Source: Paenibacillus psychroresistens | GTDB taxonomy: Bacteria; Bacillota; Bacilli; Paenibacillales; NBRC-103111 | NCBI RefSeq assembly: GCF_009728935.1 | Contig: NZ_CP034235.1 | Coordinates: 5,308,001-5,372,000, forward strand | DNA: 64,000 bases | Reading direction: 5' to 3' | Shown here: one piece after another, positions 44,360 to 53,570 of the stretch | Layout of the letters: each line of letters begins with the position of its first letter | Position numbering within the stretch: position 1 is the stretch's first letter | Translations under genes and position numbers: made by a program | The notes under the pieces: generated by a model | Databases searched by the model: none | What the model was told of the DNA's origin: nothing | What the model saw: only the letters and a program-made list of their open reading frames with translations

Positions 44360-46861
44360 TTATCTGGCTTGTAAGAACAAAGTTATTTCCTCTTCCGCAA
44401 GTGGCTTGCTAATAATAAAGCCTTGAATTTCATTGCATTTTCTCGAACGCAAGAACGAAAGCTGCTCGTAGGTTTCTACTCCCTCTGCGACAACACTAAG
44501 CTTTAGGCGACGTGATAAAGCTATAATCGTTTTGGTAATCGCTGCATCCTTGGAGTCAGCTGAAACATCCTGAATGAAGGAGCTATCTATCTTGATAATA
44601 TCGATTGGAAAAAGCTTTAAATAGCTTAAGGACGAAAATCCTGTTCCAAAATCATCAAGTGAAATTTTCACACCTAGTTCGCGTAATTGATTCAGCTTCG
44701 CGATAGTCATAGTTGCATTTCGCATAACCATGCTCTCCGTTAATTCCAGCTCTAACCAAAAAGGCTCAAGCCCCGTTTCTTCAATAACCTTAAGTACAGT
44801 CTGATAAAAGTCATCACGCTGAAATTGAATACTTGAGATGTTAACGGATACTCGCTTAGGGTTAATCCCCATTTTCTGCCAAGCTTTATTCTGTAAACAA
44901 GCTGTTCGTAACACCCATTCACCAATTTCAACGATTAATCCTGTTTCTTCAGCCATACTAATAAATTCGGATGGATATAATAAGCCTAATTTGGGATGCT
45001 GCCAACGAATCAATGCTTCTACAGCCGTAATCTGACCACTGGCTACATGCTGCCTGGGTTGGTAATGCAGTACAAACTCATCTCTGACTAAAGCTTTGCG
45101 TAAAGCTTCCTCCATTTGAAGCTGTTCCTTCGCCAAAAGATTCATCCGAATATCATATAACTGATAATTGTTGCGCCCTTGTGATTTGGCATTGTACATA
45201 GCAGCGTCTGCATTGCGAATCAAGGTTTCTTGATCGTTCCCATCTTGAGGGTACACGCTAATGCCTAAACTACCTGAAATAGTAAGTTCGATGGACTCGA
45301 GCTTTAAAGGCTTAGCTAAAACGAGCAGCAGCTTCTCCGCCAGAATGGTGATTTGATCCATTTCTGATAAACCGGTCAGAATTAGCAGAAACTCATCCCC
45401 GCCCATCCGTGTGACTGTATCCGATGCACGCAAACAGCTTTTCAAACGTTCCGCTACCGTTTGCAACAATATATCTCCTACACTATGTCCAAAAGTATCA
45501 TTTATCGACTTAAAGCGGTCCAAATCCAAGAACATCACACCAACAAGCTCTTTGGAGCGTGCTGCGAGCGCTAATGCTTGTCCCAAACGATCTTGGAACA
45601 AGACTCGATTCGGTAATCTTGTTAAGGCGTCATGGTAGGCAAGGAATTTAATTTTTTCCTCCTGGCTGTCTCTTTCTTTGAGAATATTATCAAGCGATAT
45701 CGCCATCTTATTATATGCATTTCCCACAGATTGAAGCTCGTCCTTAGTATCCAAATAAATGCGTTCACTGAGATCGCCGTTAGACATTCTTGCCGCAGCC
45801 CGCATTAATTTATAGACTGCTCGTAGAACAGAAAGGTAAAACCCAACGAATAAATAGACCAAAATTAACCAAATCGCACCTGTAAATCCGGCTACAAAGT
45901 ATTTTTTCTGCTGCAGTTCATCCGACTTTTTATTTAATAACTGATTTAATAGCGGCAAGCCATCGTCGTACAGCTTAAATCCCGCATCCAATGCTTCGGT
46001 TCCCAAATCAAATAATTGGTTGGGTTTCATTTCTGTGAAATCAGGGTTAGCACCCACTAATTTATCCACAGCAAACCGAAAAGTAACATATTTCACTCCG
46101 AAATTATCTATGTCCTCCGGCAGCTTGCTCTTAAACTTCAAACTATTGTTAAAATTAAGCAATCCTTTTTTGATGTCATCAAATTGAGGATTAATTGTTC
46201 CTGATAAGGTAATAAGTCTATATGCTTCGGATTCTGATAAATACCTTTTGGCAACCACACCTGCACTTAACCCTCTAGCTTGTCCAATTGTTTCTAGCGT
46301 TTCTGGAAGCTTAATTAGCAAGCTTTCAATGTATGTATGATTATCCGAATCCAGCTTCAGCTTCGAATAACTGCTTATCTGGTTTATTAAGACTAGGCTA
46401 TCTTTGATTATTTTAGTATGTAAGGAGAAGCTTTCCACAGGAGCAAGCTTGTTTTGTTGCTTTTGCAAGGAATCCCATTGTTTCTCAATTTGGAACCAGG
46501 TGCTGCTTGCCTGCCATTTACTATCAAACGTGGCTTCAGCACTATGGATTACCTCAATATCTGCAAGTATTTTTATGTTTTTTTGAACCAAAGCATCCTT
46601 AAATTCAGCATCTCCATTTAAGAGGATATTTTCTCGTCCGCGATGCTGTTGAACATCTTCAATAAAATAACGGATAGCCGCGTTATAGGCGACTCCCTTT
46701 TTCTCTAACTTGATCACGTTGATCTGAGCATTTAGATCGGAAATAAGCAAATATAAGGTAAGGCCAATAGGCAACAGAAAGAAAAGTCCAATTAGCGAAA
46801 ACTTCTGCAAATAACTAAGTCGATTCATCAAACTAACACTAGGCAAGAAAAAACTTTTCAT
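44360..46861 (-). CDS. Membrane GGDEF-EAL cyclic di-GMP protein
   Basis: This 833-residue protein has a membrane helix (about 18-40), a large periplasm-side helical sensor region, a second helix (about 325-350), HAMP, GGDEF and EAL. The GGDEF site is intact (TRMGGDEFLLI), so it may make c-di-GMP. The EAL site is also complete: VEALIRWQHP, NISSIQFQ, ELTESMVM, DDFGTGFSS, KIDSSFI and VAEGVETYEQL. Either activity, or both with switching, is therefore possible. The start has no strong ribosome binding site; ATGs at 46879 and 46828 are alternatives. It is 30 bases upstream of ytoI in the same direction. Confidence 0.9.
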   Translation of the reverse strand: MKSFFLPSVSLMNRLSYLQKFSLIGLFFLLPIGLTLYLLISDLNAQINVIKLEKKGVAYNAAIRYFIEDVQQHRGRENILLNGDAEFKDALVQKNIKILADIEVIHSAEATFDSKWQASSTWFQIEKQWDSLQKQQNKLAPVESFSLHTKIIKDSLVLINQISSYSKLKLDSDNHTYIESLLIKLPETLETIGQARGLSAGVVAKRYLSESEAYRLITLSGTINPQFDDIKKGLLNFNNSLKFKSKLPEDIDNFGVKYVTFRFAVDKLVGANPDFTEMKPNQLFDLGTEALDAGFKLYDDGLPLLNQLLNKKSDELQQKKYFVAGFTGAIWLILVYLFVGFYLSVLRAVYKLMRAAARMSNGDLSERIYLDTKDELQSVGNAYNKMAISLDNILKERDSQEEKIKFLAYHDALTRLPNRVLFQDRLGQALALAARSKELVGVMFLDLDRFKSINDTFGHSVGDILLQTVAERLKSCLRASDTVTRMGGDEFLLILTGLSEMDQITILAEKLLLVLAKPLKLESIELTISGSLGISVYPQDGNDQETLIRNADAAMYNAKSQGRNNYQLYDIRMNLLAKEQLQMEEALRKALVRDEFVLHYQPRQHVASGQITAVEALIRWQHPKLGLLYPSEFISMAEETGLIVEIGEWVLRTACLQNKAWQKMGINPKRVSVNISSIQFQRDDFYQTVLKVIEETGLEPFWLELELTESMVMRNATMTIAKLNQLRELGVKISLDDFGTGFSSLSYLKLFPIDIIKIDSSFIQDVSADSKDAAITKTIIALSRRLKLSVVAEGVETYEQLSFLRSRKCNEIQGFIISKPLAEEEITLFLQAR

Positions 46862-46996
46862 TGTATGACATCCATTCACTCATTTGCTGTTCTATAACAT
46901 ATAATAGTAAACCCTAACCCAGCATAATTCAAGGGATTTTTCCATTATTCGACTAGTTATAGCTGCCTGCATCTGATTTAATGCTGTCGAAAAAAC

Positions 46997-47230
46997 TTAT
47001 CTATCTGAGCGCTGCACTTGCTTCAAAGCTTTTGTTTCAACGCTAACTTCCTGGTCTACTTTTAATAAAAAATAGGAATGAGCAGCAATAACAGTAAGTG
47101 CCAATGCAAGCCAGGTAACGGCAAAAATCGTCTCCATGCTAAAACCTTGTCCCAATCGCAGTTGTGGAACCGCAACAATCAACATTCCGGCTGCAACAAT
47201 CAAATAAATATAATTTTGTAACCCCTTCAT
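46997..47230 (-). CDS. Small two-helix membrane protein (77 aa)
   Basis: This short protein has two hydrophobic helices (YIYLIVAAGMLIVAVPQL and IFAVTWLALALTVIAAHSYF) and a charged tail. No family was recognised. The ATG is preceded by GGGAGTG, eight bases away. It is divergent from the ATP-grasp cluster, so the 140 bases between hold both promoters. Confidence 0.6.
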   Translation of the reverse strand: MKGLQNYIYLIVAAGMLIVAVPQLRLGQGFSMETIFAVTWLALALTVIAAHSYFLLKVDQEVSVETKALKQVQRSDR

Positions 47231-47373
47231 CTATAATCACTCCCTTCTGGTCTAATCAGTATATGAAATTCTTCTAACCGATATGATACTGTTTTGCGGA
47301 AGATAGGCGCTAAATAAGCACCAAGGAAAATACGCCCTCATATGATGAAGAAGTGCTGGAAGGAGGGCCATCT

Positions 47374-48750
47374 ATGGCAACAACAAAAATCGCGATCCAT
47401 GTGCAAAGCGACAGTGCTATCTTGGATGATCAGACCATTATGCTCGGAGAAACCTTTTTCAAGAAATGGAAGCTAACGGCGAATCAAAGCGTTACTTTGG
47501 TTTATGGATCTCATAAAAAAGATGTCAAGGTTATCTCGATTGCTCGGTTGGTCGGATTACGTCTACAAGGAACATTAGCCAATCTTCTGGGCTTGCATGA
47601 TGGCGCAAATCTAAGCATTCGCTACAGAAAGAGCACACGTACGCTTTACATCGGTCCTTTAATTGGCGTGATGATGAGCCGAGTGTCCACTAAAGACAGT
47701 GAAAAGCCATTTGGAGCTAACACAGCGTTCTGCAAGGAATTAACGGATGCCTGTGCCAAATATGGTGCATTCATTTATTTCTATACGCCAAAGGGTATCA
47801 CTCCAAATTCGCAAACCTTAAACGGCTGGAGCTTTTCCAACCATTGGAATAAAAAAACTTTCCCTATTCCTAATGTCATTTACAATCGCTTAACCACACG
47901 AAAGCTGGAGAATCAACCGATCGTACAGAAGCTGATGAATGATGCTAAATCCCGTTATGGCTCTGTGGTTTTTAATGAGAAATATTTGAATAAGACTGAA
48001 GTTTTCGAAGCCTTGAAAAAAGAGCCAGGATTACTCGGGCTTTTACCAGAATCCTATCATTTTAAAAGCTTCGCAATGCTCAAGTCGATGATGGCCAGAC
48101 ATTCAACGATTTTCCTCAAACCCATTACAGGCAGCTTAGGCAAAGGAATCATTCGTATTTCTAGACTCTCAGATAAAAGCTATCAATACTCGTTCAATAA
48201 TACGTTGAGTGGAATGCGGACTAAAAATTTTTCAAACCTTACTTCTTTGTATAGCAGCATTTCCGGCGTTCTTAAGCACCAAAGCTTTCAAATTCAACAG
48301 GGATTAAAGCTCATAGAAATTGGCGGAAGACCTATCGATTTTCGCGTGTTGGTGCAAAGGAATGAGTTGGGTGAATGGTCCTTGACTTCCATAGTAGCTA
48401 GAACGGCTGGCCAGCATAATTTCGTTTCCAATTTGGCGCGAGGCGGCAGTTTAAGCAAAGTCAAAGATATTGTCGGTAAATCCAACCTCAACCCTGCCAA
48501 TAAATCCACGTTGAATAATAAGCTAGGCATAGCTGCATTGAAGATTGCTAAAGGTATTGAAGCTCAGGTGCCTGGACATTTTGCTGAGCTAGGGATTGAT
48601 TTAGCTGCGGATTCTCATGGAAAAGTATGGCTGATTGAGGTAAATTCAAAACCATCTAAAGAAGATAATACACCGCTAGTTGAAAATAAGATTAGACCCT
48701 CTGTCATCAAGGTCGTGCGTTATGCTCAATTTCTAGCCAAGTTTTCATAA
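47374..48750 (+). CDS. YheC/YheD-family ATP-grasp protein 1 (long form)
   Basis: First of five consecutive ATP-grasp paralogs, 458 residues and YheD-like in length. An N-terminal beta-rich domain (about 1-100) is followed by a linker domain containing PIPNVIYNRL and the ATP-grasp core. The nucleotide-binding Lys is in STIFLKPITGSLGKGIIRIS, then IEIGGRPIDFRVLVQRNE, and the metal ligands are in ELGIDLAADSHGKVWLIEVN. The ATG follows AAGGAGGG by six bases. YheC and YheD of B. subtilis are spore-coat associated, and their reaction is unknown. ATP-grasp enzymes normally join a carboxylate to an amine, so ligation of an amino acid or peptide is a possible but unproved role. Confidence 0.88.
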   Translation: MATTKIAIHVQSDSAILDDQTIMLGETFFKKWKLTANQSVTLVYGSHKKDVKVISIARLVGLRLQGTLANLLGLHDGANLSIRYRKSTRTLYIGPLIGVMMSRVSTKDSEKPFGANTAFCKELTDACAKYGAFIYFYTPKGITPNSQTLNGWSFSNHWNKKTFPIPNVIYNRLTTRKLENQPIVQKLMNDAKSRYGSVVFNEKYLNKTEVFEALKKEPGLLGLLPESYHFKSFAMLKSMMARHSTIFLKPITGSLGKGIIRISRLSDKSYQYSFNNTLSGMRTKNFSNLTSLYSSISGVLKHQSFQIQQGLKLIEIGGRPIDFRVLVQRNELGEWSLTSIVARTAGQHNFVSNLARGGSLSKVKDIVGKSNLNPANKSTLNNKLGIAALKIAKGIEAQVPGHFAELGIDLAADSHGKVWLIEVNSKPSKEDNTPLVENKIRPSVIKVVRYAQFLAKFS

Positions 48751-48769
48751 GGTCCGACTGAGGTGATCT

Positions 48770-49867
48770 ATGCTTACTAAATCTTATCAAAAAATAGTCG
48801 GGATTATGATAAGCCCATCTCAAATCGGCCCACCTTTTACAGGCCAATCCCTTTTTGCCCACCTTTGTGAGCTTGGGACTAAATGGGGCATTCTCGTTTT
48901 CGTATTCTCCCCAACCCACGTGGATGATAAAACAGCGACAGTTCAAGGGTATAAATATCAGGCTTCTGGTTGGATTAAAGCGTCCTTCCCCCTGCCAGAT
49001 CTCATTTATGACCGGGCCTTTTTTACCAGCTATCCTCATTATTTACGGCATCAATCAGCAGTCAGTGCCTTACAGCGACTTAAAAAAACCCCTTATCTGG
49101 GTCGTGTCCTTCAGGGAAAATGGGGAGTGCATAAGGTACTGCTTAAGCACCCGAAGTTAACACCACATATTCCGCTGACAAAACTATTTAGGCAGCCTTC
49201 GCTTCTTTTCCGATGGCTTAAGGAATATTCTTCCGTCGTATTAAAACCGGAGGCTGGTTCACAAGGAAGAGGTGTCTTGATTATTACTAAATCTGATACT
49301 GCTTCATACAGCTTGCGTGGGAGAAGCATGCAGAATCGACCTATTGCTAAATCTTTTACGAATTCATTTGCTTTGCTGCAATGGCTGCTTGCCTTTATTG
49401 GATCAAGAAGTTATCTGATTCAGCAGTATTTATCACTTCAAACAGATGATGGAAATGCATTCGATATTCGCGTTTTGATGCAAAAGGGTAGAGACGGCCA
49501 GTGGGCACAGACGGGTATGGCTGCTCGAGTGGGCCAGCCAACAAGCATTACCTCCAATCTACATGGCGGTGGCAAAGGTGCTCAGGTGCTACCCTTGCTA
49601 GTCAAGCAATTTGATTCTGTTCGTGCTAACCAAATCATCGATACCATCAATCAACTATCGTCATTAATCCCCACTCATCTCGAGCACCATTTTGGCCGAC
49701 TGGCTGAGCTTGGATTGGATATAGGTATTGATCAATCTGGGTCAATCTGGGTTATTGAAGTTAATTCTAAGCCCGGCAGAGCGGCTGCTCGATGGTTTAC
49801 TCAACCCGCTGCTAGATATGAAGCCATGAGCAACCCACTGCAATACGCACGTTTTTTACTGCAATAA
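48770..49867 (+). CDS. YheC/YheD-family ATP-grasp protein 2 (short form)
   Basis: Second paralog, 365 residues and YheC-like, lacking the N-terminal beta domain of its neighbours. The opening KIVGIMISPSQIGPPFTGQS leads into a linker containing PLPDLIYDRAFFTSYPHYLR. The ATP-grasp core has VVLKPEAGSQGRGVLIITK, AFDIRVLMQKGRDGQW, ELGLDIGIDQSGSIWVIEVN and SKPGRAAARW. All expected nucleotide and metal residues are present. It starts 19 bases after the first gene with GAGGTG just upstream, consistent with one operon. Confidence 0.88.
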   Translation: MLTKSYQKIVGIMISPSQIGPPFTGQSLFAHLCELGTKWGILVFVFSPTHVDDKTATVQGYKYQASGWIKASFPLPDLIYDRAFFTSYPHYLRHQSAVSALQRLKKTPYLGRVLQGKWGVHKVLLKHPKLTPHIPLTKLFRQPSLLFRWLKEYSSVVLKPEAGSQGRGVLIITKSDTASYSLRGRSMQNRPIAKSFTNSFALLQWLLAFIGSRSYLIQQYLSLQTDDGNAFDIRVLMQKGRDGQWAQTGMAARVGQPTSITSNLHGGGKGAQVLPLLVKQFDSVRANQIIDTINQLSSLIPTHLEHHFGRLAELGLDIGIDQSGSIWVIEVNSKPGRAAARWFTQPAARYEAMSNPLQYARFLLQ

Positions 49868-49903
49868 CTGTTAATTTAGGAACAATCTTGGGAGGGTAGC
49901 CTG

Positions 49904-51277
49904 ATGAGTTTGACCACCTGCTCCATCATCATTACGCAACAATCAGAAAAAGTGATTACAATCAGTCGCTCCTTAAGCAAAGCCTTGCAAATTAATACGG
50001 CTCGCCCCATCATTCTAAAGCTTGGCAATAAATCAGTAAGTGCACATGTGAAGCTTTGGAATCGAGAAGGCCATGTAATGTCCATCCCGCATGTACTCTC
50101 ATCCTCGATCTATTTACCTGCCTCAGGTAAATGTATGGTCAAAAGCAGCAATGGGCGCGAGATCCAGCTTGGACCTTTAATCGGAGTATTAGCTGGACCT
50201 GCTAGTAATTCGGCTGTATTGCCTTTTGGCGGACGCACAGGGTTTATCCGCGAATTCATGCAGGCTGGTGCGAATAAAGCCTATTACTTTGCTTTTGCCG
50301 CCAATCATGTCGACTGGAATCGTGAAGTGGTGACTGGATACTTCCTAGATGCAAACGGGAAATGGATCCGCAGGACGGTTCCGTTGCCTGATGTTGTCTA
50401 TAATCGTTTGCCAAGCCGCAGAGCAGAAAACTCTGCAGCCATGTCTGCTTTCAAAACAAAGTTTGTCAATCGGAAAATCCCGCTGTTCAACTGGAGCTTT
50501 TTTGATAAATATGACATCTATCGTTTACTGGATGGTGAACAGGAAGCTTCCAAGCATGTACCTGAATCGATCAATAATCCCAAAGCAGATGAAATTCGCC
50601 GCATGATGGAGAAACACCGTTTCGTTTACTTGAAGCCTGATGCAGGCAGCTTGGGAATCGGAATATATCGCCTTACCTATACACCTAATCGTGGATATTT
50701 CGCTCGCTTTCGTCGGAATGGCATTAATGTGCTTATCCGCTTTCCGCGTTTTGACGGGTTGTTCAAAATGCTGCAACGGCACAATCTCAAGCTGCAATAT
50801 TATGTCTTACAGCAAGGTGTGCGTCTAATCGAGCTCGAGAATTGCCCCATTGATTTCCGCTTCCACCTTACCAAGAATGGCAGCAATCAATGGGTGGCTT
50901 CTGGAATTGGTGCTAAGAAAGCCGGAAAAGGCAGCGTAACTACACACGTACGGTCTGGTGGAATGCTGATGATGCCTGAGCAAGTGCTGAAAAGTGTCTT
51001 TGGCAGCAGAGGTGATCAAGTGCTGGAGAATGCCAAGAATGTAGCTATTCGGCTTGCAGAAGCCATTGAACGAAATTACCCGCATACCTTAGGTGAGCTT
51101 GGCTTTGATTTAGGAATTGATCAAAACGAGCGCGTATGGATGTTCGAAGCCAATGCTAAACCAGGCCGATCTATCTTCAAGCTCCCTTCCCTAAAAGCTC
51201 AAGGAAGAACGTCTCTGGTCAATCTGTTTGAACATTGCCAGTATTTAAGCCGTTTTCGTCCGAGGAGGGAGGGCTAA
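49904..51277 (+). CDS. YheC/YheD-family ATP-grasp protein 3 (long form)
   Basis: Third paralog, 457 residues. The N-terminal domain resembles that of the first gene (TISRSLSKALQINTARPI and IQLGPLIGVLAG), so genes 1 and 3 are long forms. The core has FVYLKPDAGSLGIGIYRLTY, CPIDFRFHLTKNGSNQW, ELGFDLGIDQNERVWMFEAN and AKPGRS. Compared with its neighbours, it has FRFHL where FRVL(M/V)Q is usual and EANAKP in place of EVNSKP. GGGAGGG precedes the ATG. Confidence 0.88.
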   Translation: MSLTTCSIIITQQSEKVITISRSLSKALQINTARPIILKLGNKSVSAHVKLWNREGHVMSIPHVLSSSIYLPASGKCMVKSSNGREIQLGPLIGVLAGPASNSAVLPFGGRTGFIREFMQAGANKAYYFAFAANHVDWNREVVTGYFLDANGKWIRRTVPLPDVVYNRLPSRRAENSAAMSAFKTKFVNRKIPLFNWSFFDKYDIYRLLDGEQEASKHVPESINNPKADEIRRMMEKHRFVYLKPDAGSLGIGIYRLTYTPNRGYFARFRRNGINVLIRFPRFDGLFKMLQRHNLKLQYYVLQQGVRLIELENCPIDFRFHLTKNGSNQWVASGIGAKKAGKGSVTTHVRSGGMLMMPEQVLKSVFGSRGDQVLENAKNVAIRLAEAIERNYPHTLGELGFDLGIDQNERVWMFEANAKPGRSIFKLPSLKAQGRTSLVNLFEHCQYLSRFRPRREG

Positions 51278-52396
51278 TTGGATTCCAACTACCGTAATGG
51301 TGCTAAACCAACTTCCATTGCCATCTTAACCATGCATGACGAACATCGCCCGTTTCGCGGCAACCTCTTTAATTTTATAGATTTAATTCGTACAGGTAAG
51401 GAGCTGGGCGCTAGGGTTTGTGTTGTTACGGCTAGAGATATAAAGATCGGCAAACCCAAAATTAAAAGCTTTATTTATAATGCCGACACCAAAAGCTGGG
51501 TACAGAAAATGACACCCCTTCCATCCATTATTTACAATCGCATTCCATCAAGAATGGATGAGCTGCAGCCTGATGTGCAGCAAACGATACAAGCCTGCAT
51601 GAAGCATGCCAAAATCCGCTTGTTTAATCCCAGTTTCTTTAACAAGTGGACTCTGTTCGAATGGTTGAGCAAGGCAAAGGAAACGAAGAAATATATCCCA
51701 GCCACACGCATGCTTTCTCAAGTCGATGAATTGGAAGCCATGCTTAACCGTTATGGTCTTGTCTATTTAAAACCTGCTCGCGGCAAAGCCGGTCGAGGCA
51801 TTATGAAAATTGAACTTACTCATTCTGATCTGCCTTACCGCCTGCACATTCAGTTTAAACAAACTAGCCGAATTTCGGCATACCGCACCATCACAGAGCT
51901 TGGTACCAAGCTTAATCAACGCATAGGCTCTGAAGAATATATCGTTCAACAAGGCATTCAGCTGGCTAAATACAACAATCGAGCGTTCGATTTACGTGTT
52001 CTCGTTCAAAAGAATGCTAAAGGGTTGTGGAGTATAACTGGGGTTGGAGCAAGAATTGCCGGCGACTTCAGCATTACCACCCACGTTCCGCGTGGCGGGT
52101 CCATTGATGAACCCCAAAAGCTGCTGAATATTACATTTGGCCGTGCAATGGGGAAACGAATCATGTATCGTGTGAAGCTGTCCGCTTATGCTATCGCTAA
52201 ACAAATCGAGAAGGCAGCTAAGCATACCATGGGTGAGATGTCGCTTGACTTAGGCGTCGATACAACCGGACAAATCTGGTTTTTCGAAGCTAATTCACGG
52301 CCAATGAAATTCGATGAGCCTGAGATTCGCAAAAAATCTTTAGAACGCATCATTCAATTTAGTGAATATCTGACTCACACCCGAAAGAAAAAGTAG
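51278..52396 (+). CDS. YheC/YheD-family ATP-grasp protein 4 (short form)
   Basis: Fourth paralog, 372 residues. The opening SIAILTMHDEHRPFRGN differs from the others but leads to the same layout (PLPSIIYNRIPSRMDEL). The core contains VYLKPARGKAGRGIMKIEL, FDLRVLVQKNAKGLW, EMSLDLGVDTTGQIWFFEAN and SRPMKF. TTG at 51278 is the start; GGAGGGAGGG lies upstream and the codon directly follows the TAA of gene 3. The metal-binding Asp/Glu/Asn set is intact. Confidence 0.87.
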   Translation: MDSNYRNGAKPTSIAILTMHDEHRPFRGNLFNFIDLIRTGKELGARVCVVTARDIKIGKPKIKSFIYNADTKSWVQKMTPLPSIIYNRIPSRMDELQPDVQQTIQACMKHAKIRLFNPSFFNKWTLFEWLSKAKETKKYIPATRMLSQVDELEAMLNRYGLVYLKPARGKAGRGIMKIELTHSDLPYRLHIQFKQTSRISAYRTITELGTKLNQRIGSEEYIVQQGIQLAKYNNRAFDLRVLVQKNAKGLWSITGVGARIAGDFSITTHVPRGGSIDEPQKLLNITFGRAMGKRIMYRVKLSAYAIAKQIEKAAKHTMGEMSLDLGVDTTGQIWFFEANSRPMKFDEPEIRKKSLERIIQFSEYLTHTRKKK

Positions 52397-53503
52397 GTGA
52401 ATAGTTTGCCTCAACCAACCCTTGGCATTATGGCGCTATATCTGAATGGTAAAAGGCTCGAGGAAATCGATTATTTTCGCAAGCTAACAATACAAGGGAA
52501 AAAACTCGAGCTAAATGTAATTGTGTTTACACCAGAAGACCTTCATCCCACTAAAAAAGCTATTGCTGCCCTGCAATATGATCCGCTTAATAAAAAGTGG
52601 ACCAGAAGCTGGAAGCCTATTCCTAATTTGATTTATGATCGCTGCCGCTACCAAAAAAACTATCGTTTCCCATTATTACGCAAGTTTCGCGCCAGTTACC
52701 CACAGCTAACTTATTTAAATCGCCCCATTGCACATAAGTGGAACGTATATCAATCGTTATATAAAGATCGCAGTATTCGAGCTTATCTTCCAGAAACTAT
52801 TCAGTATCACAAAGCTAGCGACCTATCCCCTTTTCTGCAAAAATATCCGCTTGTTTATCTGAAGCCCAGTGATGGTACCGGAGGCAGAGGGATCCTCTGC
52901 ATTCGCCGTCTGGGCAATCAGCTTTTTCTGATTCAAGGCAGAGACCTTTCACGTCGAATTATTCCACCACGAAAAATGCGCGCAGATCAGATTGCTGCAA
53001 GCTTTCAAAGCTGGGGTTTTAAAGATCATTATTTGATTCAGCAAGGGATTTCGCTAGCCCTGCCTGATGGTCGTGTACATGATTATCGTTTATTAATCCA
53101 GAAGAATGGCAAAGGTGACTGGGAAGTAACAGGGTGTGCTGGACGAATAGGTCCTCTACGTAGTGTTACCTCGAACTTACATGGCGGTGGGAAAGCGATG
53201 TCAATGCTCAAGCTGCTGCAAAGTCGCTTTAATTCAGCCGAGAAAGTAACTGAAATCAGCAAATCAATGGAGCAGCTAAGTCACTTGGTTGCGGTGCATT
53301 TAGAGAAACATTATGGTCGTTTATGTGAGCTTGCGCTTGATATTGCCGTATCACCTACGGGTCAGGTTTGGTTATTGGAGGTAAATCCTAAACCAGCGCG
53401 TGAGGTGTTTGCACGGATTAAGGAAATCGATACTTACGAGTCAGCGATTCGTCGCCCATTGGAATATGCCTTATATCTAAACGAAAAGAACCATTCTGAA
53501 TGA
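52397..53503 (+). CDS. YheC/YheD-family ATP-grasp protein 5 (short form)
   Basis: Fifth paralog, 368 residues, last of the cluster. The core has VYLKPSDGTGGRGILCIRRL, VHDYRLLIQKNGKGDW, ELALDIAVSPTGQVWLLEVN and PKPARE. It shows HDYRLL instead of the usual FDxRVL and SP in place of the usual D-x in the loop, so it is the most divergent copy, yet catalytic residues remain. The start could be GTG 52397, directly after the TAG of gene 4, or TTG 52406, which has an AGGTGA site. A terminator follows 12 bases after the stop. Confidence 0.85.
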   Translation: MNSLPQPTLGIMALYLNGKRLEEIDYFRKLTIQGKKLELNVIVFTPEDLHPTKKAIAALQYDPLNKKWTRSWKPIPNLIYDRCRYQKNYRFPLLRKFRASYPQLTYLNRPIAHKWNVYQSLYKDRSIRAYLPETIQYHKASDLSPFLQKYPLVYLKPSDGTGGRGILCIRRLGNQLFLIQGRDLSRRIIPPRKMRADQIAASFQSWGFKDHYLIQQGISLALPDGRVHDYRLLIQKNGKGDWEVTGCAGRIGPLRSVTSNLHGGGKAMSMLKLLQSRFNSAEKVTEISKSMEQLSHLVAVHLEKHYGRLCELALDIAVSPTGQVWLLEVNPKPAREVFARIKEIDTYESAIRRPLEYALYLNEKNHSE

Positions 53504-53514
53504 AGATGGCACAA

Positions 53515-53557
53515 AATAAGCCTTCTCTTAAGTAGCTAACTTGAGAAAAGGCTTATT
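53515..53557. terminator. Bidirectional terminator closing the ATP-grasp operon
   Basis: Imperfect long stem AATAAGCCTTCTC / GAGAAAAGGCTTATT, with T-rich sequence on both sides. It separates the cluster from the convergent stalk-domain gene. Confidence 0.8.
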
Positions 53558-53570
53558 ATTATTTAATTTG

